Source: Paraconiothyrium sp. Pb-2020 (Eukaryota; Ascomycota; Dothideomycetes; Pleosporales; Didymosphaeriaceae). From it: a stretch of 64,000 bases of DNA. Shown one piece after another: positions 33,154 to 42,578 of the stretch; the stretch's first letter is position 1, and each line of letters opens with the position of its first letter. The stretch is taken from the NCBI GenBank assembly GCA_022419385.1, contig JAJUBI010000002.1, positions 4,092,001-4,156,000 of the forward strand. Reading direction: 5' to 3'. The notes under the pieces are model-generated. The model searched no databases. It was given only the letters and a program-made list of their open reading frames with translations, and was not told where the DNA came from. The translations under genes were made by a program, and so were the position numbers.

Positions 33154-33743
33154 AATGGTGGTGTGGTGGTGTTGTGGTGAGAGGGTTGGAGCGCAGTTGA
33201 GGGTACCTAGTAAACAGGCAACGGCGCGAGGACTGGTCGCGTGCGTGGGCGGATGGACCTCTTAGATAGCAGGTCTCCAGATAGTACTTTCAAGGGTAGT
33301 GAAATGCACACATAGGCTGTGACAATGAATCACAGCTAGGACGAGAGCGAAACAAGCCAAGATAAAGATTGTATGTGGTGCCAGGGTCCGCTCCGACTGA
33401 CGTCGGTGGAGCACAACAGTTCGATGACGCTAGCCGAGAGCCACGTGCCGAGGACTACTCCAGCTGCACGGCTACTTCTCTGCTCCATCTCCCACTACGC
33501 ACTCGTATACATACTTGCATCTCGCTGGATATACGTCGGATCAGGATGGCCTTCGATGTATGTCACCAAGCCAGCATGATTGGTCTACCCAGCGACACTG
33601 CGGCGCCCAAATTCGTCCGAAGAGCAAGACATCTTAATGGCCCGTGCTTATTCGTACGGATGGCATTGTTTACATAGCAAAGCTTCGCCTGTAGCTCTTC
33701 TGTATACTTCTAATCCGGCCAAAAATTGGAGTCCGACCCCAGC
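33154..33743. other. Divergent promoter region
   Basis: 590 bp between the VAM7 start (minus) and the dehydrogenase start (plus). Short frames only. Confidence 0.45.
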
Positions 33744-34745
33744 ATGGTTTCCTGCAAAGACATCCAGACTTCTAACGCCTTGATCAACGACGCAAACGCG
33801 CCGCGCGTAGCCGTTTTCGTAGGAGGAACTTCTGGCATCGGCAAGCTCACAGTCCGCGCCTTGGTCGCGACAGGTACTAGCCTGCGAATCTATCTGATCG
33901 GGCGCCCAAGCTCTGAAGCGCGCACTCGTGTCTTCATCCAAGAACTGCAGAACATCAATGCAAACGCCGAAGTCTTATGGGTAGAAGCCGAAGTATCACT
34001 TCTTGCGGAAGCCAAGAAAGCATGCGAGTTGATCAAGAGCAAGGAATCCCACGTCGACTTACTCTTCCTGACCACCGGTTATGCACCCTTTGGCGTCCGC
34101 CAAGAGACATCTGAAGGTGTAGAAATCTCTCAAGCTCTGTCATACTACGCACGCGTTCTTTTCATCCTGCATCTACTTCCTCTCCTGAAGAAGGCTGAAA
34201 ACCCGCGCGTTGTCAATGTTCTTGGAGGCGGAATGGAACGAATGAACAGCATCAACGTTGACGACATCGATCTCAAGAATCCCGGCAGCTTCCGCTTCAC
34301 AACCGCGCAACCTCACTATCTAACCCTGAACACTGTCTTTCTGGACAAGCTTGCATCTGAGCACGCAGACGTGACGTTCATCCATTCCTGGCCAGGCTGG
34401 GTGAACACAGGTAACGTGTGGAGAGGACTGGACGCGAACCAGTCGATTCTGTCGTGGGCTATATGGGCATTCCTTGAGCCATTAGTGCGATTGCTGTCAT
34501 TCACAGACGAGGAAGCTGGCCAAAGGCATCTTTACATCTGCACGAGTGCTGCATTTGGTGGTCGCGGTCTACCATGGTCGGGAAATGCTGGTACAAGTAC
34601 GATAGGGAGAGTGGATGAAGGCCTGTTCCTCGTCAACTACAAATGCGACTCTACCCCGAACACGAAAGTTATTCCCGTGCTAAGGGCGAAAGCGACGCCA
34701 AGCGTGTGGAAGCATACGCATGAAGTACTGAGACCTTATATGTGA
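33744..34745 (+). CDS. Short-chain dehydrogenase/reductase with atypical active site
   Basis: A single exon of 333 residues. The nucleotide-binding loop VGGTSGIGKLTVRAL fits TGxxxGIG of classical SDRs. The conserved NAG-like strand is replaced by LLFLTTGYAP. The GGGMERMNSI region occupies the catalytic Ser position. The usual YxxxK motif reads YLTLN (PHYLTLNTVFLDKLA), so Tyr is kept but Lys is replaced by Asn. A PG motif follows (HSWPGWVNTGNVWRG). This subgroup occurs in fungal genomes, often near secondary-metabolism genes, but no such cluster is evident here. The ATG at 33744 was chosen over an upstream in-frame non-consensus start. Activity and substrate are uncertain because of the missing Lys. 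Confidence 0.85.
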   Translation: MVSCKDIQTSNALINDANAPRVAVFVGGTSGIGKLTVRALVATGTSLRIYLIGRPSSEARTRVFIQELQNINANAEVLWVEAEVSLLAEAKKACELIKSKESHVDLLFLTTGYAPFGVRQETSEGVEISQALSYYARVLFILHLLPLLKKAENPRVVNVLGGGMERMNSINVDDIDLKNPGSFRFTTAQPHYLTLNTVFLDKLASEHADVTFIHSWPGWVNTGNVWRGLDANQSILSWAIWAFLEPLVRLLSFTDEEAGQRHLYICTSAAFGGRGLPWSGNAGTSTIGRVDEGLFLVNYKCDSTPNTKVIPVLRAKATPSVWKHTHEVLRPYM

Positions 34746-35262
34746 TCCGAGGACTTCGAAGATCACTCATCGGACTTCTTTCCCAGCAAATACTACTATT
34801 TAACTCATCGTATTTTGCTTTCCGCCCCAATCTTATCGCCCTACTCGCTTGTCGCGTTGACGTTGACGTCGACTTGATCTCTTGGCCTACAATTACCACC
34901 GTGCCATAAGTGACCAGGCGCCGACTTCCGAGCCCAGCTTATCTCCACCTTCCATTTTTCGTTTAGCCCCAAGTTCCTACCCCATCGTCCAGCATATCTT
35001 ATCACCGAGGGCTTGGAACTGGGTAGATGCTCTCCGGGAGCTGCGATGATTGAACGGATTTGCGAACCAGCACGGTACCTGCATACTTAGCGAACTTCTA
35101 GTTGCATAGGGAAGGTGAGCACGCGACACTTGATTTCAGCGGCATCGGAGGTCGACGCCCTGCTTGCAGCTTTTAAAGAGCAATGCCTCTCTCATGGATC
35201 GACAGCGCGCAGATCCTGTCTACACCTCCAATTGAGTACTTGGTCATTGCCATTGCGCCAAT
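34746..35262. other. Intergenic interval
   Basis: 3' region of the dehydrogenase and promoter of the SurE-like gene. Nothing notable. Confidence 0.45.
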
Positions 35263-36306
35263 ATGAAGTTCGCCACTACGCTCGTAGCAGCCCTCTCGCT
35301 CGCGCCAACCTCCTCTGCCCTCAACATCCTCCTTAATAATGACGACGGCTTCGGCTCAGGCAATCTCCGCGAACTATACAAGCTTCTCAAAGCTGCCGGC
35401 CATGATGTCCTCATCGTCGCACCCGCAACACAGCAATCGGGTCAAGGCGGCCGCTCAGACTTCTCAACCTACCCCAACCTCACCTCCCCGTCGCAGTACG
35501 ACATTGTTCCCGCCGGAGCCCCAGCCGTAGGAACAGATCCCAACGACAGCAGTATATGGTATTACAACGGGACGCCTGCTGCGTGCACATTCGTTGCGCT
35601 TGACTATGTTCTGCCCCGACACTATCCCGGATGGACGCCCGATCTCGCACTTGCTGGACCGAACTATGGAACAAACCTTGGACCGTTTGTGTATAGTCTG
35701 AGTGGGACGCTGGGCGCCACGTACGCGGCTGTATCGCGCTCCATTCCTGCCATCGCTCTGAGCGCAAGCAACACTGCAGTCCCGTACTTCAACGTGACAA
35801 ACTCCTCCCACCCTGCTGCTCTCGCAGCGAAGGCATCCTATGCCGTGGTAGAGCAGTTCATCAACGCCACTGCAGAAGGCGCACGCGTCCTGCCCCTCGG
35901 GTACGGCGTGAACATCAACATCCCCGAGCTGTCCGATGATACGTTGCCGCCGGTTGTGAAGTCAAGACTCACGGGCGAAGCAGAGACGGATGTTGCGGTT
36001 TACGATGAAGAAGAGGGAACTTTCACGTGGGGAAACCTGAGGCCGTTGGCTGCGGGTGTGAACGCGTGCTATAATGGGGATTGCAGTCTGCCTGGCGAGA
36101 CGGCTGTGGTCGCTAACGGCGGCATTAGTGTGAGTGCTTTTACTATCGATTACGATGCGCCCACTATTCCGTATACGGAGATGGTGTTTGCGAAGGTGGA
36201 GAGTTTGTTCAGCAGTGGGGAATCGGGTAATGAGACAACTGGGTACCAGACAAAACCGGCGCCGAAGAAGAGGATGATGACTGGCAGGGATGTGTATCGC
36301 ATGTAA
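35263..36306 (+). CDS. Secreted SurE-like 5'/3'-nucleotidase / acid phosphatase
   Basis: A single exon of 347 residues. A signal peptide (MKFATTLVAALSLAPTSSA) precedes the SurE core. The metal-binding NDDG motif is present (LLNNDDGFGSGNLREL), as are the conserved VAPATQQSGQGG and AGPNYGTNLG segments that complete the SurE metal and substrate site. Several N-glycosylation sequons support secretion. Fungal secreted SurE relatives act as phosphate-scavenging nucleotidases or acid phosphatases. The C-terminus ends in a basic tail (TKPAPKKRMMTGRDVYRM) with no GPI or membrane signal. Confident on family, less on exact substrate. Confidence 0.93.
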   Translation: MKFATTLVAALSLAPTSSALNILLNNDDGFGSGNLRELYKLLKAAGHDVLIVAPATQQSGQGGRSDFSTYPNLTSPSQYDIVPAGAPAVGTDPNDSSIWYYNGTPAACTFVALDYVLPRHYPGWTPDLALAGPNYGTNLGPFVYSLSGTLGATYAAVSRSIPAIALSASNTAVPYFNVTNSSHPAALAAKASYAVVEQFINATAEGARVLPLGYGVNINIPELSDDTLPPVVKSRLTGEAETDVAVYDEEEGTFTWGNLRPLAAGVNACYNGDCSLPGETAVVANGGISVSAFTIDYDAPTIPYTEMVFAKVESLFSSGESGNETTGYQTKPAPKKRMMTGRDVYRM

Positions 36307-36964
36307 AAGATTCACAGACTCCTGTCTATAGGCAGAAAATATGTACAGTTCATATATGCCCACGAAGCGATGAAAGTCCCTAATACCTCCTCCATTCGAC
36401 CCAGAATCTAATACGCACGATGCAGTAGCAGGACCTCTATCCCATGATAAAACAATGTCCAAGATATCAAGTAGCAAAAAGAACGAGGCAGGGATTATTG
36501 CTAGTGGTTACGAATCGCGGACCGCATCCGAGCTCTCGAGGTCCACACCGCCTGTTTTCTAGACCCACAACTAGCGATAAAAAAGATACACAAAAACATA
36601 CAACAGTGGGTATTCGCTGCTGGTCACCCACGCAACTACTAATCCACCGGTACACTGCTTATATATGGCTGAGCGGACGGGAAGCCTAGTTTTCAGTGTC
36701 CTATGGTCGTATGTGAAATACATGGCAGTTCAGCTGATTATAAAGGCTGTCGTGTTTGCACTAAGCCCATCGATTGCATGAGAACACGAATGTAATATGG
36801 TCTTCCTCTAAGACATTGACTTGTAGTAAGGGGCTCTCTCGTTTGACAGTCAAGAGATCAATGTCTTTGGGAGTGTGGATCTTCACTGGGTAGCACATCC
36901 AGCTAAATCCCCAACCCGCACAATCCGTTGCGTGTCGTAACGCCGAACAAAAGAGATGGTTCTT
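36307..36964. other. Convergent intergenic interval
   Basis: 3' regions of the SurE-like gene (plus) and the interrupted minus-strand gene. AT-rich, no gene seen. Confidence 0.45.
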
Positions 36965-38764
36965 TCAGTCTGCTCTCCTCCGTCTAAAGCGCACGGCTCT
37001 GACCTCAAACTCAGTACACCCACGAAACCAAGATACTTCCGGATGGAAGTCATCTTCATATAATGATGCGCTTTGACTCGGCTGCACACCGTCTTGTGAA
37101 GCTGGAGGATTCCATTGTGGAAGTATCGCGATTGACTTGAGCTTAGCTGGTTCTTTGGAGCGCTTGAAGAATCTATGCCTGAATCGTTGACGTAGTGAAG
37201 AGGAAGGAGATGGGGGGGCGGGATTGAGGTTCTCCCTCAAATTGTAAGGAATTGAATGGCCGCGGTCTTGCTCTTGATCCTGCTCGTCAGACGATTTTGC
37301 CTTGTCGTCGACGTCTTCGACGACTTGTTCGGCCTGCCCCCATTGCAGGGACTATATCTTATCATCACACGCCAGCTCATACTCGGTCCCTTTGAGAGGA
37401 AACCTCCAAGTTCTAGCACAGTCAACAACTGTTTCCAGTTGCTGCTTCTTCGGCAGAAATGTTTCGAGTATCAGTTCAAATGTCTTCAGGTCTGGTAGAG
37501 ATCCAACGGCCGATCCCCAGGTCGCTCTGCCGGACTCGCTATATGAGGGATGGCGACCATTGCGGCGGGCAGTAGCTAGGTCGAGCATGTCGTCGACCGT
37601 TGGCCTTGGTATTGTGCCACCGCAGGCCGGATCTAGGGCGAGTTGTTTGTCGCTATCGACTGCGCTGGGGTCATCTCCCCAGGTCCACCAGTCAGCCCGG
37701 GACATCTGAACCGTGAGATGAGTAAGTCTCCTGGCTACCACGGCGCGAGCCATGAACTTACTTTTCACATAGCGTAATTGTCCATAACCTATTTCATCAT
37801 CCAGATCATAGTAGGTTTCTACATCGTACCGCTCCAGCGTGACCTTATCCCCGTCTTCAATCCCTTTCTCGCATAATCTTTCCGATGCTGGAGCAAGTGC
37901 GAAGTTGTGAGCTGATACCTCGGGCTTAGGGCGGCTGCTAAGGGAGCGTGTTGTGCTATAGAAGCGGGGAGAGACGTAACAGCCTGAGTGCCTCAAGGCA
38001 GGCTGCCAATACTGTAGGTCAGTCTGCAGGCCACCACTTCCCTCTATTGAGTTTTGTTTCAGGCTAAGATCAATCCGTTGGATCAAGGCGTACTGCCACT
38101 GGAAGTATGGTCAATCATGAGTTTCGAAGAACTTGTGTGCTACACTTACTGGTGCAATGCGAGCGAGATCTGGACGCGAGGGATCATTCCAACGCGAGCC
38201 GTCGCGCCTTCCGCTCCATCTCTTAGTAAGATATGCGAGATAACCTGGAAACAACCAGCAGGTTAGCAAGGACAGAAACGTATGATCGGCATGCCTAGGC
38301 TTGTGACGGGAGAACAAAAGCGTACCATTCAACTGCATGGGTAAACGGTAGGCCTCCAGATACACTGCTTTACATGTTTGAAGAAGTGAACACGCGCTGT
38401 CGACCTTGGGGATCTGTCCTCTAGCACTGCGGCGGAAGACATTGTCGCTTTTAGGCGACGGCGCGCCATCGTTCGTCAACGCAAACTCGAAGATCAGATC
38501 GCGGGTTTCCTTGGGGATACTGTACAATGGTGATTGCTTCTGCTGTTCCACTTTGGCGAAAGTCGGCAAGTAGAAGGCTAGGGGCTCGATCGGGCGCCCG
38601 TAGAGAGAGCATTTCTCGATGCTTTCGTTAATCTTGTTTTTGATGCACGCGCACTCAGTGAGACCATCGCTGCTACGGCAGGAGCTGCCTCGTCGCTGTC
38701 TCTTATAAGTCCTGTCCCAAATACTGCAGCTAGAGCTAAGGCGAGGGAGACCGCCATAGTGTGC
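36965..38764 (-). pseudogene. Fungal F-box-like family protein with in-frame TAG
   Basis: A frame from 38764 runs through the family segments CACIKNKINESIEKCSLYGR, PLYSIPKETRDLIFEFALT (the F-box-like core) and CSLLQTCKAVYLEAYRLPM. Introns at 38245-38325 (donor GTACGC) and 38099-38149 (donor GTAAGT) join QLNG|YLAYL and ARIAP|WQYALIQ. The coding frame then continues with WQYALIQRIDLSLKQ, RLTHLTVQMSRADWWTWGDDP and FPLKGTEYELACDDKI, and meets TAG at 37352-37354. Downstream, the same frame resumes without other stops and ends in the conserved C-terminus (FRGCTEFEVRAVRFRRRRAD, stop at 36965). No frame-compatible intron removes the TAG. The 5' end is uncertain: there is no ATG in the first frame, so an upstream exon, perhaps starting at 38831, is likely. 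Confidence 0.7.
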
Positions 38765-39176
38765 TTACCGTTCTTGGGTACTCAGGCGAAATGCCTAATT
38801 GCAGAGAGAATTCACGATCTCTTTCAGTCATGGCTGCGATTGGTGCAAGCGCGGAGTGAAGGCTGCAACTGAGATCAAAGTAACCGGGAAATGATGGCTT
38901 CAGAGCAGCGCCCACACAAGTCGTAGGCTTCTAGAAGGGGGCACTAGGCGTACAGTGGGGGCGAAGCAACGGTGCGGAGGTTGCACAGTCGAATGCATGG
39001 GCAGTGAGCCACGCTAGTCCTTCTTTGCCTAAGGCAACAACCAGACAACACCCCTACTCGTAAATTGATTCTGGCCTAGTAAGACATCTTCCATATGCCT
39101 CCGCGAAATCTGATGTACCCTTATGCTACGTACTCCTACAAGTCAGTCGGACGGGGTTGGTCGCTGGTGGCGCTTA
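38765..39176. other. Intergenic interval
   Basis: Upstream side of the interrupted gene. A possible first exon (ATG on the minus strand at 38831) lies here. Otherwise nothing. Confidence 0.35.
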
Positions 39177-39481
39177 TCAGTGCCCCCCATAAGTTTTCCG
39201 GCCACCGCCCATGGGAGAAGAAAAGGCAACTAGGGGCTTCTTACATGTCTAGTCAATTCTAATTACTATATAAAGGGCTCTATTAGCTGTCTAACGTTAG
39301 GTAACCTATATCCGGTCCTATATTATATCTCCCACTCCCATGTTACCTCTACCAACGGTAGGCAGCCAATAGAGCCCCTTATGTAGTAATTAGGATTCAC
39401 TAGACATGTGAATAGTTAAGAAATCTCCACTTTTGCCTTCTCTTCTCCCATGGGCGGTGGCCGGAAAACTTATGGGGGTGA
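39177..39481. mobile_element. 305-bp fold-back MITE with long terminal inverted repeats
   Basis: The two ends are inverted copies about 120-130 bp long. The left arm begins TCAGTGCCCCCCATAAGTTT and continues CCGGCCACCGCCCATGGGAG. The reverse complement of the right arm begins TCACCCCCATAAGTTTTCCG and continues with the same CCATGGGAG block, then CATGTCTAG, CTAATTACTA and GGGCTCTAT. A short unpaired centre of about 50 bp separates the arms. TA dinucleotides flank both ends (39175-39176 and 39482-39483), consistent with a TA target-site duplication and therefore a Tc1/mariner-type transposase acting in trans. It has no coding capacity. Confidence 0.85.
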
Positions 39482-40319
39482 TAATATTGCCTTTTATTCT
39501 GTACAATCGTCGATGATAGAGTAAAATGCACTTCGACGGCTTCTTGTTATGAAGCATGCATTGCGCTTCCAGCTGGCGGTCTTCGGCTCGCGCTGACTAC
39601 CTTCGCCTGGCAGTAGTCAGATATCGACACGTTGCATAGTTCATGAGGATTGCTTCTGTCGACGACCTGTCAACGTGATGTAGTGGCGTAGCTCATCAAT
39701 CTGAGAGTATACGCCCTGCGGATTTCCGTTCTTCATTTTGTTGTCTTCGAAAGTTCTTTCGGTTTGCTACCGAAGTTGATGCTAATGTCACCAGAGTTCG
39801 ATCTTTGAGGTTAAACATAGCGAGGAAGAATAGTCGTAACTTCATGACATTTGCTGAGGTTCTCTCGATGAAGTTATCATGTTCGCTCCGATTTTCGGTA
39901 GTGATTAAGCAATAGAAGTATGTGCAAAAGTACAACGCCCAAAGCGGAAGTAGCCGGACATTGCGGATGGTTCACAGCTGTACTCACAGACTCGAAGGCT
40001 AAGCACGGGGTTATCTTGTTTTCTCCGTGTAACACACCCTTTCAATACTTCCGACTACCGTGCATCTCGTGTCACTGCGAGTATATAAGGCCCAAAGGTA
40101 CGCTATCATCAAGCGTCTCGTTGGTCAACCACTCTTTTCATACATACACTCTTTTGCGTTCACGTCCTGCATTCACAACACGGAGACACCACATCGGATG
40201 TGATACAAATCGTTGTCATCGAACGTTCGAACTGAATCTATTTCTCACTGCGAACCAGAACTGCGTCTGTTTCACAGATCTACGACATATACTGCGAGTT
40301 CGGTTGCTGTATTCCAGCA
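39482..40319. other. Intergenic interval
   Basis: No supported gene. Short frames only, next to the MITE. Confidence 0.4.
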
Positions 40320-40643
40320 ATGAGAGCCTTTCTGCTCGCCACCGTAATCAGCCTTGGCCTGCCGGGAGCATTATCAAACTTGGTCTTCGATACTGAGCGG
40401 GCCTCAATCAACCATGGTCAAACATTCTACTTTGAAGAAGCGGATGATGTGGTTGACGTAAAGAAAACAGCGAGTTACCGCACTGCGCAGGTAGTCCTGC
40501 TTGACACGAGTTTTCGGATACTCTTGAGCACCTGCCTGCCGTGCGGGCTCGCAAAGTTATATTCTCCCATATTTTCGTCGCTATTCGAAATTCAATTACA
40601 TCGTACTTGTCCACGTCGATATCGTTGGCATTGCAGAATTTAG
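40320..40643 (+). CDS. Possible secreted protein, incomplete model
   Basis: An ATG-initiated frame starts with a plausible signal peptide (MRAFLLATVISLGLPGALS) followed by NLVFDTERASINHGQTFYFE and YRTAQVVLLDTSFRILLSTC. Downstream sequence is protein-like in other frames up to about 41250 (for example FRRYSKFNYIVLVHVDIVG), which suggests either missing introns or a frameshifted secreted-protein gene. I do not recognise a family. Only the signal-peptide-like start is a positive argument. Confidence 0.3.
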   Translation: MRAFLLATVISLGLPGALSNLVFDTERASINHGQTFYFEEADDVVDVKKTASYRTAQVVLLDTSFRILLSTCLPCGLAKLYSPIFSSLFEIQLHRTCPRRYRWHCRI

Positions 40644-41336
40644 CTATTAAAGATGTCACTTTTCGCCTCAATTACATACTGTTGATCATCTCTAGTACGA
40701 CGAGCTGCCTCGTAACAGGCGTGAGTAATATGCTCCGGTTACACTCCGGTGTACCCATTGTACTTTCCACGAGCATTGCATAACAGCATATGGAAAGGGT
40801 GTCGGAGTAAAACATCCGCTAGCTACAGTACCACCTCCCCAGACGACATATCGCATGCTTGATGGAGGGCCTTGTTCCGTAATGCCCACAAAACCATTCT
40901 GCACCCTTCCCAATCTACGGTTTTCGGATAGCAGAGCCGCAGCCACGTGGACTGTAATCCTGTCAAACAATTGCAAAAGACGATCGGGCGGCGATCTTTA
41001 TCCGCCTGAGATGTTTCATATTAGGATGATGTTTCGAACCATATACGCGCCGTTAGCCCGGGATATTACAGGGATGGCGATCTCGCACCTACAATATAAC
41101 CGATACAACACTCCACGTGTTTGGCGACTGGATAGTAGTACTGTGGAACTAGGCAGGATTTACGGAGTGTATGTGGATACTTGTCGGCGCCCGTGGCGTG
41201 CTCATATAGTTACGTTTGGTGTCATCTCTAAACGCACTGAATATCGCTTTTAGGATTCTTCAAGCCACGCATCTGAGCACTCCCTGAATTGCAATCCGCG
41301 TGAACGTAGTCTCATACTTGACACTGCTTTATAACA

Positions 41337-42140
41337 ATGCGGCGCTTCACCACCACTCTTCTCGCAGCCGTCACCACGATCATAACTACAGCCTCTGCCC
41401 ACGGCCGTATAACAAACATCACCACCTCCTCCGGCGCTGTCTACCCTGGTTGGGACCCGGCTACTCCCCAATCTCTCCTGTCAACCCCGCTCGGTGCATG
41501 GCGCGCCTCCAACCTCGGTAACATCTTCGTCAAGCCCTCACAGTTCAACACTTCAGACATCATATGCCATTACAACGCCACCCCGGGAGCTCTCCACATC
41601 CCCACCCCCGCAGGCTCCACGCTAAAACTCCAATGGAACGAATGGCCCGTTTCGCATAAAGGGCCCGTCTTGACGTACCTAGCTGACTGTACCGGAAGCT
41701 GTGCGGACGTGGATAAGGAGAAATTAGAATGGGTCAAGATAGACGAAGTTGGGTGGTTGAATAGTTCGGGGATGGATGTTGTGCCTCTTGGAGGAACGTG
41801 GGCGAGCGATGTGCTTATTGCGAATAAGGCGAGTTGGATGGTGAAGATACCGGAGAAGTTGAAGGAGGGAAACTTTGTTTTAAGGCATGAGATTATTGCG
41901 TTGCATGTGGCGGAGCAAGTAGATGGGGCGCAGGCGTATCCGCAGTGTGTCAATCTGAAAGTCACCAGCAGTGGGAGCGGGGAGGTGAAGAAGCTGGAGG
42001 GCGGGGTCGTCGGGGAGAAGTTATATGGGATGAGGGATAAGGGCGTGTTGGTAGACATTCATGGAAACGTTACGGGTTATGAGGTTCCTGGGCCGATGGT
42101 CTGGGAGTTTGCGACGAGGTTTGAGCAGCCAAATGAGTAG
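41337..42140 (+). CDS. AA9 lytic polysaccharide monooxygenase
   Basis: Secreted copper enzyme that oxidatively cleaves cellulose or related glucans. A single exon encodes 267 residues. The signal peptide (residues 1-21, ...TTASA) leaves His22 as the mature N-terminus, the first ligand of the histidine brace (HGRITNI). The second ligand is His107 in NEWPVSHKGPVLTYLADC. The family core GNFVLRHEIIALHVAEQVDG and the axial-Tyr region GAQAYPQCVNLKV are intact. Three N-glycosylation sequons are visible. There is no carbohydrate-binding module. It is expected to need an electron donor such as CDH or phenols, neither of which is encoded nearby. The assignment is secure. Confidence 0.95.
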   Translation: MRRFTTTLLAAVTTIITTASAHGRITNITTSSGAVYPGWDPATPQSLLSTPLGAWRASNLGNIFVKPSQFNTSDIICHYNATPGALHIPTPAGSTLKLQWNEWPVSHKGPVLTYLADCTGSCADVDKEKLEWVKIDEVGWLNSSGMDVVPLGGTWASDVLIANKASWMVKIPEKLKEGNFVLRHEIIALHVAEQVDGAQAYPQCVNLKVTSSGSGEVKKLEGGVVGEKLYGMRDKGVLVDIHGNVTGYEVPGPMVWEFATRFEQPNE

Positions 42141-42578
42141 TGCCCTTGGCATTCTCAAACGGATATCAAGCGGAAGACACTGGCCACACAAGGTGAAAGA
42201 AGGTTGGGCAAATCGTCATGTATTACTACAGAGTATCAGGGCAAGTAGCCCAATCGGATCTAACGCGAACCAAGAGATGGAAGACAGTTCCGACTCACGA
42301 CGCGGGATGGCACCAAGGAAGAACGGGGCCGAGCACCAAGAATGCCAAAGTGACATCTACCAATCTAATCAAGTATAGGGATGGGCTCCAGCAACCGTTT
42401 CCGAGATGTAACAGTGATGTAAGCACGTATAAACCAGGCTTTACGGCTTCCGGGGTACGCTGACTGTCAGAGAAGATAAGTCCATATCTAAGCTCCTGGG
42501 TACTTGCTATTAGTGGCCCGCAATTTGCTTGGATACGGGGGACTCTAACTCACTGAACGAACATGTACCCAGCAGAGT
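42141..42578. other. Convergent intergenic interval
   Basis: 3' regions of the AA9 gene and the ankyrin gene. No gene seen. Confidence 0.45.

Noticed and set aside
37690..37770. Possible intron with donor GTAAGT in the interrupted F-box-like gene
   Set aside because: Splicing it would create a stop, and the bases encode the family segment RLTHLTVQM, so it is exonic.
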